A stretch of 64,000 nucleotides of DNA from Diaporthe sp. PMI_573 (taxonomy: Eukaryota; Ascomycota; Sordariomycetes; Diaporthales; Diaporthaceae), in NCBI GenBank assembly GCA_021399435.1, contig JAJTUP010000055.1, positions 310,001 to 374,000 on the forward strand, given 5' to 3'. Each line of letters opens with the position of its first letter. The first letter of the stretch is position 1. The translations under genes were made by a program, and so were the position numbers. Shown piece by piece: positions 44,526 through 56,613 of the stretch. Under the pieces are notes generated by a model. The model did not search any database. It had not been told where the DNA came from and saw only the letters and a program-made list of their open reading frames with translations.

Positions 44526-45549
44526 CTTGGGGTGATCTGTCGAGGTCCTCAACCCCCGAGGTGCTGGCTCTTGATGACAGCCCGTTCGGGCCGCGGCCGC
44601 TCGGAGGCACGTGTGACGTGAGGTCAGGTCGGATGCTCGAGTTCGGTTTGGATATCGGGACTAGATGGTTGTGTTAGGAAGAAAGGGAACGATCAAGTTA
44701 TCTTTGAATAGCCAGACGACGGATACATGATGCGAAACGGCTCACGGCACCCGGTCTGGCAAGCGTGATGCTGATCGCATGTAAAGCGGCAGGACGGGAG
44801 GGAGTAGCGTACCTAGTGTACCAGTTGTACGTAGACAGCTGGCCCGCGGGATGATGGTGCAATGCGATCCGTGTGGGGCACGCGGGCAACCCCAAAGGCC
44901 GAGAACTCCAGCGCTTTGCAGGGGTAGCTAGATATACCGACCCCGTTTTTGTCGAATTCACTCACCGCATGGCTTGCCTGTTTTTATTTATCAACAGGCT
45001 ACACCGAGACCGTCGCTTCCGTTGTGACCTTAACGTGCGGGATCACAGGTTCAGTTTGAATCTGCTGTCCCCTGAAGCTTGTGGCCTTACTCAGACGCTA
45101 CAATCACCTGGCGAGGTTGAGCAGGTACTGTATCTGAAGGTTGGAATACTTGACAGCCTCTCGTACACACCTCTGCTCTAAACAACTGCTTGCTTGGCCT
45201 CCTCCCACTCCCCCTCCCCTCTCTTGGCATCTCATTCTACCGGAACTCAGACCTCCATCGAGACCTGAGCAGGAAACCTTCACCGCTGGGTGACAATATG
45301 AGGCTTGAACAGAGCTCCTAAAGCCAGACCTGTGCGTGGGATGTAAGAGCCCAGGCTGGTACCGCCGGGCCCCCGGAGGCTTTTCTGTGCCTCGCGATAG
45401 CCATTGCAAGGTCGGTTGCTAGCCTTTCAGTGGACTTTGTTCTGGGCTGCTCATGGCCTTCGCTTTGGAAGAGACTGCCCATCTTCAATCTGCTACCGCA
45501 CTCCGCTGTCCCCCGTGTTGTGTTCTGCATTCCGCAGTGTCTGGTCACT
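44526..45549. other. Intergenic, no gene seen
   Basis: 1.0 kb between the RING-protein start and the MTR3 stop, both minus strand. It holds the promoter of the RING gene. Short GTACCTAG-type motif near 44811. No RNA gene recognised. Confidence 0.45.
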
Positions 45550-46477
45550 TCAGCTATTCTGAGCTGCGGCGTCTTTCAAACAACTGACCAGGACACGGTT
45601 AGCGCTTTGAGAGGCGAGAATGCCCTTTTCAACCATTCCTGTATAGAGTGTGGCATCTGCCGCAGGCAAATCCCCCTTGAACCACAGGTTTGTGATCTCA
45701 TCCCGCTCTGGTAGGTACGCAACACAACATGCTGCGAACACTTTATCGTGCTGGGAGGCGAGCGGGTCGACCACAACCTCTGGTCTCGATTCTTTGCTTT
45801 CACCGCCGCCCACCAGAGCTGCCACACCTCCCGCGACGGTATCGACACAATCGATGCCAGCATCAGCAAGGGCTGCTGATGCGACCGTGATGCATCCTGC
45901 CAGGACGTTCATTGTGTCCCAAGCCTCGTCGTGATCGCCAATGCTGAGGCTCCGGTCCTGGTCGCCCTCGATGACCGAAATGATGATGTCGACGCCGCTC
46001 TTGGGCCAGCGATCTGCGATGATGGCCCCTCGTAGTGCTGTCTCGAGATGGATACTGAGATCCCGCTCCGTCGAGTCTCTCAGATAACCCCTTCTCTGCT
46101 TCGTTGCAAAGGGCGCGTACTTGACATGGGTGGTGAGGATGATGTGTGGTGAGAAGGGCATTGATCTAGGTAGTGCTCTTGGTCCATGGACTGTGCAGCT
46201 CAATTTTAGGCCAGAGACCCCAGGCTTTGCTGACGTCTGGACTTCAAGATATGCAGAGCCCGACGCTGAAGGAGTGACACCAGTCTTGAGGACTTTGCAA
46301 TGCTGTCAGGTTCGTGCCAATGGAGCGGGGGCAGGAGCTCTCACATATTGGCCGGGCCGTATTCACGGGCCTCGTTCTGCCTGTCGGCCTTTCTGACAAG
46401 ACTGTGCTCTCGTCGCCAGCAAAAACTGGGGGTAAGGTGCCGCCAACGGGACCGTTGATCCGACGTCTGTCTGTCAT
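45550..46477 (-). CDS. MTR3: Exosome core subunit Mtr3 (RNase PH fold)
   Basis: Two minus-strand exons, 46477-46345 and 46292-45550, 291 aa. Joining MTDRRRINGP...NTARPI to FLKTGVTPSASGSAYLEVQTSAK requires the acceptor after AAAG at 46293; neighbouring AG sites break this conserved run. Then MPFSPHIIL...KYAPFATKQRRGYLRDSTERDLSIHLETAL and VLAGCITVASAALADAGIDCVDTVAG show the inactive RNase PH fold. Mtr3 is one of six ring subunits of the nuclear and cytoplasmic RNA exosome; in eukaryotes the ring is non-catalytic. Confidence 0.93.
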
Positions 46478-47221
46478 CTTCAAGACGATTTGACTGGTGG
46501 TCTTGTGGGATTGAGCAGCTGAGGCTATTCCTAGGAGCAAATGGGATTTGCTATAGTGAACAAGCAGTTCTGAACGGCCTTGGGTTTTTGGTTGGTTGAT
46601 GAGCTCGAAATCGAAATCCAATGCCCTTCCTGCCTGCCACGAGTTGTTTGCTCGCCCATGAAGGAGTGGGCCCGAGCTCTGCGTCTCCACACCTCCAATA
46701 GCTACAAAATTCTGCCGGATTGATTCTCGTTTTTTCTGCATTTCTTCAATCACACAACCTTCAACAGCAACAGCCGGCAACCGCAGCACGGCCTCATGTC
46801 TCTGAGGTCCTGCTGCGCTGCGTCAGCATATGAGTAGCTCCTCGACCAGCACATCAGATGATGGACAGCCTCTACGGGCTGTCAGGCCATCCATGGCGCC
46901 GCAACCAGCGAGTGCTGTTGCTGTCGTGAGGCGAGCGTGCTTTCTTGACTTCCGTCAAGCCCCAGCCTTTCGGTCAGTCTCAATCCCCCAAACCCTTCCT
47001 TTCGACCATCTGCGAGCTTGGACCTGGTTTGGCGCTGTTGATGATTTTTTAACCACTTGTTCCACGCGAACTCTATGAGCGAGAACAAACATGCATCACC
47101 ATCTGAAGCACAGCCTCCAGCCTCTTGCTATGATTGATACGCATAGCAGACGAGTTTTGCTGACAGTATCACAGGGCAACCACCCATATTATTGAATGGC
47201 TCTGCTCCGCCGTGTTGACCT

Positions 47222-47417
47222 GTAAGCAATTTGCGTTTCTTCTCTTCCCTTGCATCTGCTGCGATTTTTTCATGATGAAACATCTTTATTCAGTTCTGCT
47301 TCTGAACATACTTGATGACACAACCTATACCAAAAACAATTTCTGAACATCGCACTCGCAATAACTTCGTCATTCATCAGCTGTTCTGAGTGGCTGTGAG
47401 CTAATATGCGATTACAG
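47222..47417 (+). other. Putative intron of non-coding host RNA
   Basis: 196 nt from donor GTAAGC to a GCTAAT branch-like site and ATTACAG acceptor. It encloses the snoRNA with room on both sides, the usual arrangement for exonucleolytic release after splicing. Confidence 0.6.
47259..47355 (+). ncRNA. C/D-box snoRNA candidate
   Basis: All box elements are present in order: terminal stem TGCGAT (47260-47265), C box ATGATGA (47272-47278), D' CTGA (47302-47305), C' TTGATGA (47312-47318), D CTGA (47343-47346) and stem partner ATCGCA (47349-47354). The two guide intervals are 23 and 24 nt. C/D snoRNAs direct 2'-O-methylation of rRNA. The element before D' (47288-47301) could pair over about ten bases, with one G-U, with an AAGCAGAATT sequence that I recall from the 3' part of fungal 25S rRNA; this is from memory and untested. 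It lies in a putative intron. Confidence 0.72.
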
Positions 47418-47543
47418 ATGTGCTAGACACCGCCTGAACTCACGCGACGGACCATGCTGCAAGGCTTATTGCCCGTCTGACTGGACTCGTGTAAATCACA
47501 GCATTAGAAGATGGTTAGTAGAGAACTTCTCTTTGCCTGCGCA

Positions 47544-47760
47544 CATCATCTTTTATGATGACAACAGCTTATCCATTCAACGATTTGTACGAGCCGAGCC
47601 ATCCTCCCGCACTAGAGCCGCCTTATACGGTGATGACCAGTAGTGGAGTCTTTCCCTTTGGGGAATGTTATTTGGCTTCAGTGCCTGCGATCTTCGTGCT
47701 CCGTCTTGGGGTGTGGCAGATCAGGGCCGGCTCGTACGGCTGAGTTTAACGGCTTTCTGA
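47544..47760 (+). ncRNA. Possible structured RNA (long-range stem)
   Basis: A 10-bp perfect inverted repeat GTACGAGCCG (47587-47596) / CGGCTCGTAC (47728-47737) encloses about 130 nt. A small hairpin CATCAT/ATGATG precedes it, and C-box-like ATGATGA (47555) and GTGATGA (47630) and CTGA at 47740 and 47757 are nearby. No known RNA family was recognised. Confidence 0.35.
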
Positions 47761-48735
47761 GATGTGTGTGTGTGCAGATGCTTTCTAAGCTCTCGCGCCT
47801 GGTTGTTCTCGTCACTGGACTAACACGTCACTAGGTAATAGCGGTGGCCGTCCTACCCTTTGTGCGCCTGGATGTGGCCTGAGGTGTTGTTGAAGAGGTA
47901 AGTGAGTGAGCTTGTAGGCTAGCAGAGGTCTGCTATGATACAACGCAGCTGTCTCTGGTGGGCAGGCCTTGATCGGCAGGCCATGCTTTCAGCACCGTGC
48001 CATCACAGCTTCTCAACCATATATGCACTCCACATCAGCTTTGAACTCGCTCGTACACGTCCCTCCTGCAAACCCACACTGCTCATGAGAAAGACTGGCG
48101 ATGTGTTGTAGAAAACAGGCATGTGAGCGATGCTTCGTGTCTGGCGCATCAAATCTATAGCTGAAATCAAATATACCGTGTCTCAAGATAAAACTGCTGC
48201 AAGGGGTAGCTGAATAGGTGGGGCCCGTACAGATAACCCCAGACGTCAATTTGGGCCTTTACGATGCGCCCCTGGGCGAGGAAATGGTGACACCTGAAAC
48301 TGCAACTCAAATGTACTGCCCCAGCTGCTGTGCTGCAGGACGTCGACTAAGATACTTGGCCCACTGCGGGCGCAAAGTACCGTGTAGGTGGCCTTAGCGC
48401 CATTACGGGCCAGCCGCAAGCAACCAACTAAAGGGTCGCAACACGCTGATTCATCTCGCATTCACGAGGTCGATGCAGGACACCTTCCCTCTAGTTTCGT
48501 TGCTCGTGGCACTTGAACACGAAGTAATCGCCCATGATCTTGTGTCCTTTCGCCATGCGATAGACTATGAACCTTTCCATCTGACACCACTGCCCTGCGA
48601 CTTCCGGGAGATCGCCACGACAGCCTGCCAGCTTGGACGGGCCAGCCTGTCCCTGGACTCCTGCGACGCATCTTCCCGACTGCATTCGAATACAACCGCC
48701 TTCTTCCACGCATCCGCCCTCGACACACTGAACCA

Positions 48736-50414
48736 ATGCTGCCAACATATTCGTCCTCCGGCTCCAAGGCGGTGCCGAGACATCATGCGGGTGGATATGC
48801 TGCTAGCAACGGGTATCCGAGGAATAAGGACTTCTCCTTCGACATGTCACCACACCGGTACGCACCTGTCCTCATCTTGCAGCTCTACCGCCTCTTTCAG
48901 ACACATCAACCCGAACTTGGCTAACTTGTGCGCTTACTTCTGCCAGATTTCAACCACGAGGGATGACACCAGCAGCCCGGCGCCGGCGGCGACTATTGAT
49001 TAGACTCGGCATAATATTGGCGGTTGCGTTATTAATCGGCATATTCGTATGGCCCGGCGGAGGTGTGTCGTTAGCATCGCTGTTCTCGTTTGGTCTGCTA
49101 TCAGGCGGGGAGGATTTCCAACTCGAAACTGTCCGGTATTACGACTTGTCCAACGTTCAGGGGACCGCCCGCGGCTGGGAGCGCGAAGAACGCATCCTCC
49201 TGTGCGTGCCACTCCGCGAAGCCGAAAACCACCTGCCGATGTTCTTCTCCCACCTACACAACCTCACATACCCGCACCACTTGATAGACCTCGCTTTCCT
49301 GGTCTCGGACTCACAAGATCGCACACTGGAAGTGTTGACGGAAAGCCTGGAATCATTGCAGGCCGAGGAAGGCCCCAAAATGCCATATGGCGAAATATCC
49401 GTCATTGAGAAGGACTTCGGGCAAAGCGTCAACCAGGACGCGGAAAGTCGTCATGGTTTCGCAGCGCAGGCGAGCAGGAGAAAGCTGATGGCCCAAGCGA
49501 GGAATTGGCTCCTGAGTGCCGCTCTGCGGCCCTACCATTCATGGGTCTACTGGAGAGACGTCGATGTGGAGACTGCTCCTTTCACTATCCTCGAAGACCT
49601 AATGCGTCACAACAAGGACGTCATCGTACCAAGTGAGTCCTTCCAAGCCGCACTTGGTGATCATTTAGTACTGATGACAGCATAGATGTTTGGCGGCCGC
49701 TTCCAGAATGGCTCGGCGGAGAGCAGCCCTACGATCTTAACTCATGGCAGGAGTCAGAGACTGCTTTGGCCCTAGCGGATACCTTAGACGAGGATGCCGT
49801 TATCGTCGAAGGATACGCCGAGTATGCGACGTGGCGGCCCCATTTGGCCTACCTGCGAGACCCCTACGGAGATCCAGATATGGAGATGGAGATCGATGGA
49901 GTAGGAGGTGTCAGCATTCTGGCCAAGGCTCGTGTATTCCGATCCGGCGTCCACTTTCCGGCTTTCAGCTTCGAGAAGCATGCAGAGACCGAGGGTTTTG
50001 GCAAGATGTCCAGGCGAATGGACTACTCTGTTGTCGGCTTGCCGCACTATACTATCTGGCATCTGTATGAACCCAGTGTTGATGATGTTAAGCGCATGGA
50101 GGTATGTCTTGCCCAGCCCCCCCCCCCCAAAAAAAAAACAGGAGCACAGACGGAACGATGACATCTAACTTATTCCGTAGGAAATGGAGGCAGAGAAGAA
50201 GGCTGCGGAGGAAGAAGAGATGAAGAAGAAAGAAAAAGAGGCCAAGATCAAGGAGGAGTTCAGCTTCAGTGATGCAAAGGCCCAGTGGGAAAAGGACAAG
50301 GAGACTATCGCCAAGAACCAGGAAAGACAGGCCGCTGATTCTGCCGAAAAGCCACGGAAGTCCTCAAAGCCCGCCAACAAGGTCGAGAAAGTCCCACATG
50401 GCAGTGACACATAA
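48736..50414 (+). CDS. ANP1: Mannan polymerase II subunit Anp1
   Basis: Four exons, 48736-48857, 48947-49632, 49686-50101 and 50181-50414, 485 aa. Exon 1 encodes the cytosolic N-terminus ending MSPHR, joined to FQPRGMTPAARRRRR; a type II membrane anchor follows (LLIRLGIILAVALLIGIFVW). The Anp1/Mnn9 glycosyltransferase core shows ERILLCVPLREAENHLPMFF, GFAAQASRRKLMAQARNWLL and the DxD motif Asp245-Val-Asp247 (YWRDVDVETAP), then VWRPLPEWLGGEQPYDLNSW. The C-terminus is a charged coiled coil. Anp1 extends the mannan backbone of N-glycans in the cis Golgi. Intron 3 has a C12 run followed by A10. Confidence 0.94.
50117..50138 (+). repeat. Intronic C12-A10 homopolymer pair
   Basis: Twelve C followed by ten A in ANP1 intron 3, upstream of the CTAAC branch site. 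Confidence 0.9.
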
Positions 50415-51520
50415 GAGATTATTGTGGAGGCAAGCTGCAGATAGACCTCTGTCGCATTCATTCCAACCTTAATGTTTTTTCCCCCTCTCGCGATGGGAGC
50501 AAGGACTGGACGCTCACTTTCCATGTCATGGACAACTTGCTACACTATCGCGACGACGGGAAGCGTGAAAAGCGGAAAGCGGAAAGCGGAAAGCGGGTTG
50601 AATGGAGATACCTTTGGGCGTTAGGACATTGCTTCGGAAGATAAAAGGGAACATTGATGTTTCGATGCTGTAAAGCAGACGGGAGAGCGTCTGAGGGAAC
50701 ACATCACCAAGGCGTTTTGATGACATGCGGGTCTTCGAAAGGGACTTGTTCTGGGAAACATGCTCTATCTCGAATAGCAACTCATGAGTGCATCTTGACC
50801 GTACAGCGATGCTCAATGTCCCGTCTGGGCGCCATGACCTAGGCCTTCCTTGCCTGCGGCCTGTCTAAACTAGGCCGCGATACGCGGCGAGCATTATCCC
50901 GCAAGAAGCTCCTGTTTCTACGTATCAAAGAAGAGAAACAGACTCGTATTCATCAAGCGTCACAGCCTCCCCAGAACACCATCTCATTGGCAGCCTGTTT
51001 CACTCCCTGGGCTGGTGGACAAAGGGGGGGGGTTGAAGCCTCTAGATAAGATGCGAGATGGTAGGAACGGGGTACAGGCCAGCTGCCTGCCGGCCGCCAA
51101 GCTCCCGAACGTCACTCGCAGTGGTGTCTAGCGTGTCCAGCTAGGTACAGCACCGGAGTACGTACCTTTCTATGGGCGCCTTGCGGAGGAAGCTCCATGT
51201 GTCCTAACAAGCGGCCGGCCAGCTAAAGATCTACCTGTACCTCTCCCATCGAGCTCACGCGCGGGCTTGTCTGTCGCCTGCTTCCATTTGTCTTCCCCTC
51301 TCGCCACTTGTTTCTTTCCCCAGGAGAGATGCTTTTGGGTTCCTGTTAATTTTCAGCGCATACAGTCCTCCTGCCTTTTAGCCTAGCGTCCTGGGCCGGA
51401 ATCGACGAACGCGAGGCGACTTCCTGGTGCGCTCCCACGGCCCACGGATCACGGCACCAAGAGCACAGCTCTAATCTGTCCCTTTGAGCGTTCGACCTGC
51501 CTCCAGAACCACCCGTAATC
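50415..51520. other. Intergenic with AAAGCGG repeat
   Basis: 1.1 kb, both neighbours plus strand. An AAAGCGG tandem repeat lies at about 50567-50596 and a G9 run at 51024-51032. The last 250 bp are pyrimidine-rich, the leader of the Sec7 gene. No gene seen. Confidence 0.5.
50567..50596. repeat. AAAGCGG x4 tandem repeat
   Basis: Four 7-bp units downstream of ANP1. Confidence 0.85.
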
Positions 51521-54500
51521 ATGAGCCACGATGCGCGCATTCCCCAGATCCTGGAGCCCTCGGTCTCACCGGCGCCCTCCAGGCCAACCACTCCTTCGTT
51601 CCGTCGGGCGCAACACCACTCCCCTCGCATGCAGTACCGGAGTCGCCCTGTGTCGGTCGCGGTAGACCCAGTATCCCTCGTCATAGCCGAGTGCATAGCA
51701 ATCACCTCTGCGATCCAAAAGCATGCCCGGTCTCCGCACTCCTCGGTGGCTGCCATCCTGGGCGGTGGCCCCAGTCCGGTGCAACTGGGGCCTTCGAACT
51801 CCGTGTCCTTGGGAAAGTCAAAGGGCAAGAGCTCGGCCGCGAATATAATGGGTGACGGCACGGCCGATCTGGTGCGCTGGGGCCTGCGTGGAAAGAAGGG
51901 GAAGAGCATGCAGGACAATCCGCTGATATCTGGCTTTGGGAGGTTGCGGCACGAGTTGACTGGCGTCAGGGACATACACAACTTTGACGCGTTGACGATG
52001 CTATACCCTTTCCTGCAGATCATCCAGACAAAAGGAACTGCTGCTCCAGTCACGATTCTTGCTCTGAGGGCGATACGGAAGTTCCTCGCGTACGGCTTTA
52101 TCTCTCCCGAGTCGCCTCGCTTTGCTGTGGCAATGCAGTCTTTGTCGGCCGCTATCACGCACTGTCAGTTTGACATAAGTGACGCGCCACAAGAGGAGGT
52201 GGTGCTGTTGATGATTCTGCATCTGATGGAGGACATGCTCTCGGGGCCAGGTGGCGATATACTCAGTGACGAGAGTGTATGCGACATGATGGGTCGCGGC
52301 CTCACGATCTGCTCGCGGCCGAGATTCTCGGAGGTCTTGAGACAGACGGCAGAGGCCTCGATGGTACGGATGTGCCAGATCATATTCGAAGATCTGAAAC
52401 ACCTCGAGGAGGAGGCTGGGGAGGAGGTAGATGCACTGGACAAGAAGACGAATGGCGATATGGACACAGTGAACATGGACCCCTCGGCGAACGGCACCGA
52501 CATTCCAGCAACAGCTGCTCCTACTCCCTCACCAGAACCAAATCGTGCAGAGCCCCGGTCATCTGAGTCCGGAAGCGCCCCATCGACAGGCACAGGAGAA
52601 GCAGACCAGGCCACTCTAGCATCCGAGGCTGGAACAGCGGACTCGCTCGACTTGCGACCATACTCTTTACCATCAGTCCGCGAGTTATTCAGAGTCCTGG
52701 TCAACTTCCTGGACCCCCATGACCGCAGGCATCCTGATACCATGCGAGTTATGGCGCTCCGAATAATACACGTAGCCCTTGAGGTTGCAGGACCCTCGAT
52801 TGCCAAACATCCTGCCCTTGCTTCCATCGCCGAGGACCGCCTCTGCTGTTACTTATTTCAATTGGTCCGGTCGGACAACATGCTGATCTTACAAGAGTCT
52901 CTTCTTGTCACTGGGACGCTGCTGTCGACGTGTAGGGGAGTCTTGAAGCTGCAGCAGGAAAAGTTCCTGTCCTATTTGGTGGCGTGCCTCCACTTGTCAC
53001 TTGAGATTCCCCGAGAGGCCGGAATTGACCCGTCGCTATATGCTGGCATCCCCCAAGCCCCTCCGTCGCAAGCGAGTAGTGGTCGTTCGACTCCTGTGCC
53101 AATCAAGGACAGGCAGAAGCTGGGATTGGAGGGCGGTGCGCGGAAGCCAGATGCGAGGCAAGCAATGGTGGAAAACATCTGCGTGCTTGCCAGGATGCCA
53201 ACCTTCATGGTAGAGCTATTCGTCAATTACGATTGCGATCCAAACTCAGCAGACTTGTGCGAAGACATGATTGGGATGCTATCGCGCAACGCCCTGCCAG
53301 ATTCCGCTACCTGGAGCACAACCAGCGTACCGCCGCTGTGCCTAGATGCACTGTTGAGATTCATCTCGTTCATTGCGGACAGGCTCCATCAACCGGCGAG
53401 GACAGCGGGCTTTGTTGACGCAGCAGATCTCAGAGAATCGCGGAGAAAAAAGAAGTTCATCATCAAAGGCACGAGCAAGTTCAACGAAAATGCTCGAGGA
53501 GGTCTGGCGTTTCTGGCAGACAAGGGCATCATTAAATCTGCGACGGAACCGGAGGAGGTCGCTCGGTTTTTGAGGTCGACCACGCTCGTGTCGAAGAAGG
53601 TTCTGGGAGAGTACCTTTCTAAGAGAGGGAATGAGGCGATCCTCGATGCCTTCATAAATTCTTTTGACTTCGAAAACAAACGTGTCGACGAAGCACTGAG
53701 GTCCATGCTCGAGTCGTTCCGGCTACCGGGCGAAGCTCCTCTGATTGAGAGGATAGTGACCTCGTTTGCAGAGAAGTACTGTGCCAACTCGATACCCGAG
53801 GACGTAGCAGACAGAGACGCCGTCTTCGTTCTCACTTACGCCATCATCATGCTCAATACCGACCAACACAATCCTAATCTCAAATCTGCGAATCGCATGA
53901 CCGTGGAGGACTTTGCACGCAACCTACGTGGTGTGAATGGGGGAAAGAACTTCGCCATCGAGTATTTACAAGCGATATTTGATGCCATCAAAACGAATGA
54001 GATCGTTCTGCCCGACGAGCATGACAACAAGCATGCGTTTGACTACGCGTGGAGGGAGCTGCTTCTGAAGACCGAAGCAGCCGGCCCTCTCGTAATCTGC
54101 GATACCAATATCTACGACGCCGATATGTTCGCCGCAACCTGGAAGCCGATTGTTTCTACATTGTCTTACGTCTTCATGTCTGCTACTGACGACACGGTCT
54201 TCGCAAGAGTTGTCTCAGGCTTCGACGAATGTGCCCGCATCGCCTCCAAGTACAACATCACGGAAGCCCTAGATCAGATCATTTACTCATTGAGTCTGAT
54301 GACGACTCTGACGCACGAGTCAATCTCGAATACAAGCTTGAACACAGAAGTTCAAGTCGATGAGAAAAAGGTCATGGTCAGCGAACTCGCTGTCAAGATA
54401 GGACGCGACTTCAGGACTCAACTTGCATTGCTCGTCCTATTCCGCGTTGTCACGTCTAAGGAGCACATCATCCGGAAAGGCTGGAAAGACGTAGGTCGTT

Positions 54501-56613
54501 TTCAAGGAGACGGCCTGGAATTTATCGCTAACCCATTCGACTAGATCATCCGCATCTGGCTCAACCTCTTTGCAAACTCACTCGTCGGCTTTCCCAGTGA
54601 TCGGAGTCGCTTGGCGATATCATCGATCCCATTGCGAAGTCCGTCACAATTCATCGATCGTGCCGCAAAACAAAACGACACCGGCCTGCTGCAAGCTTTC
54701 TCGAACTTCTTGCAGAGTTACGCTGCTGATGATCCGCCTGAGCCGTCTGAAGAGGAATTGGATAGCACGCTCAGCACAGTTGAGTGTATCAATCAGTGTC
54801 AGATGGAGGACATTTTCTCACATCTTTCGTAAGCTGTGAATCCCACTTCTGGCCCAGTCGGGTTCTAACGAGATCAGAAACCTTCCGGATGACAGCCTCG
54901 AGGCGTTGGTCGATGCGCTACTGGACCAAATTCCGGAGGACAGCGGGTCTGGAGTGGTCATTACTGTGAAATCCGACAACGTCCCTCCGCATTCCCCTGT
55001 CTTGGCCCAAAAGCCCCGGAACAACGTGCTGTACGACCCCTCGCTTGTCTACATACTGGAACTGAGCACAATCCTTGCTCTTCGGGATGACCACACGGTC
55101 CAATTGCTTGGTAAGCGTGTGGTCGATGCGCTCCAGGCCATATTACGTGACATCAGCAGTTACCACCCCATTACTGTCTCAAGGACCACTTTCTACTCCT
55201 TCAGACTACTTCAGGCCAGCTATGTAAGTTCCTCGAAGTATGATCGCAGTGGAGAGGAAGAGGCTCAACCCGACATCCAGGAGTACGACTTCATCCGCGC
55301 CCCGGTACTACTCCATACTGTATCGAGTTTCTCTCTAGACAACCTCAAGACGACTTCCAAACTGGTTCTCCAAGGACTCAAGCTCTGCGTTGATGAGCAG
55401 GGCCCGCTGCGAAACGAGACCATGACCTCACCTGACTTTTGGGCCATCTTGCGCAATCTGGCAAACGAGAAGGGGTCCGCACCCACTGTATTCGAGATAT
55501 TGGTGACCGGCGTCAGTCCCTCATCAACAGCTATCATGGCGGACAACTATGAAGCCGCTATCGGTCTGCTCAACGATTTCGCATCTGCTGCCAGTGTCAC
55601 CGTGCCGAAAGAACCCAAGGTGGACCCCCGGAGGCAGCCGCGAAAACCAGCTCGTCCAACCTCTGCAAAGCCTGAGACTCCGAGGTATGTCTTACTGACC
55701 GGAATGTATCTATGCATGCTAATACTTCTTCAGTGAGAACCCTACGGTGCAGCGTGGCATCAAGGCTGTCAACATCATCTACAGCATGACTTCTCGCATT
55801 CCGCAGCTCATGAAACAGTCCCACTTGGAGAACAACGAGGGTAGGTCAATTTTTAGGTCATTCTGCAAAGCTGTGTTACTGACATGTTATCAGCATGGTC
55901 TGCGTACTGGCTGCCTATATTTGAGGCGCTGACAACTCAGTGCACGAATCCGCGCCGAGAAATCCGCCAACTGGCCTTCAATTCGCTTCAAAGGGCGCTG
56001 TTCTCGCCGGAACTGACGTCGAGTGACCACCGGGAGTGGACTGCAATATTTGGTGAAGTCTTGTTCCCGCTGATCTTGCGGCTGCTCAAGCCTGAGGTCT
56101 TCTCATCGGACCGTGACGGCATGAGCGAGACGAGGGTCCAAGCAGCTTCTTTGCTATGCAAGGTATTCCTGCAGTACCTGGTACTCCTCTCGGAATGGGA
56201 AGGGATGTTAGATCTGTGGCTCAAGATCATTGACATCATGGACCGCCTCATGAACAGCGGCCAAGGAGACAGTCTCGTAAGTAACATCCTTCTACACTGT
56301 CGAATTCAACTCCACGTACTCACATTAATTCTTGCAGGAGGAAGCTGTTCCCGAGAACCTGAAGAACGTTCTCTTGTTCATGTCGAGCAATGGGTATCTT
56401 GTGCCACCAAGCCAAGACCCAACGAAAGAGATGTTATGGTCTGAATCATGGAAGCGGATAGACCGATTTTTACCAGACTTGAGGAAAGACCTCGCTCTGG
56501 AGGAGCAAGAGCGACCACAAGGCAAAGGCTCAGCTGAGCCTCCTACGGCAGTCCCAAAGACGGATGTGGAGAAAGCGGCCGTGGAACCCGAGAGGGTAGA
56601 CAAGGAGGCATGA
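51521..56613 (+). CDS. GEA1: Golgi Arf guanine-nucleotide exchange factor (Gea/GBF1 type)
   Basis: Six exons, 51521-54490, 54545-54828, 54878-55684, 55734-55840, 55894-56276 and 56338-56613, 1608 aa. N-terminal DCB/HUS regions (VIAECIAITSAIQKHARSP; HNFDALTMLYPFLQIIQT; SVRELFRVLVNFLDPHDRRH; LVSYDCDPNS-like FVNYDCDPNSADLCEDMI) precede a Sec7 domain with the catalytic glutamate finger near residue 738 (SFRLPGEAPLIERI) and LNTDQHNPNLKS. HDS regions follow (IIRIWLNLFANSL; VQAASLLCKVFLQYL). The size and the Gea-type NTDQHNPN distinguish it from Sec7/BIG proteins. It activates Arf1 on the cis-Golgi for COPI coat assembly and is the target class of brefeldin A. Confidence 0.95.

Larger units (their letters stand above)
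46478..48735. other. Non-coding region, probable snoRNA host transcript
   Basis: 2.26 kb without a protein gene between divergent MTR3 and ANP1. It contains at least one intron-like unit (47222-47417) that carries a C/D-box snoRNA, another good acceptor (GCTGAC...CACAG ending at 47175), a second weak C/D candidate near 47031-47116, and a long-range 10-bp stem at 47587-47737. Filamentous fungi often keep snoRNAs in introns of non-coding host genes, so a spliced plus-strand host RNA is inferred. Confidence 0.55.

Noticed and set aside
47372..47390. Minus-strand C/D snoRNA reading (TCATCA/TCAG)
   Set aside because: The minus-strand boxes lack a terminal stem and proper spacing; the plus-strand reading satisfies all elements and lies in a plus-strand intron.
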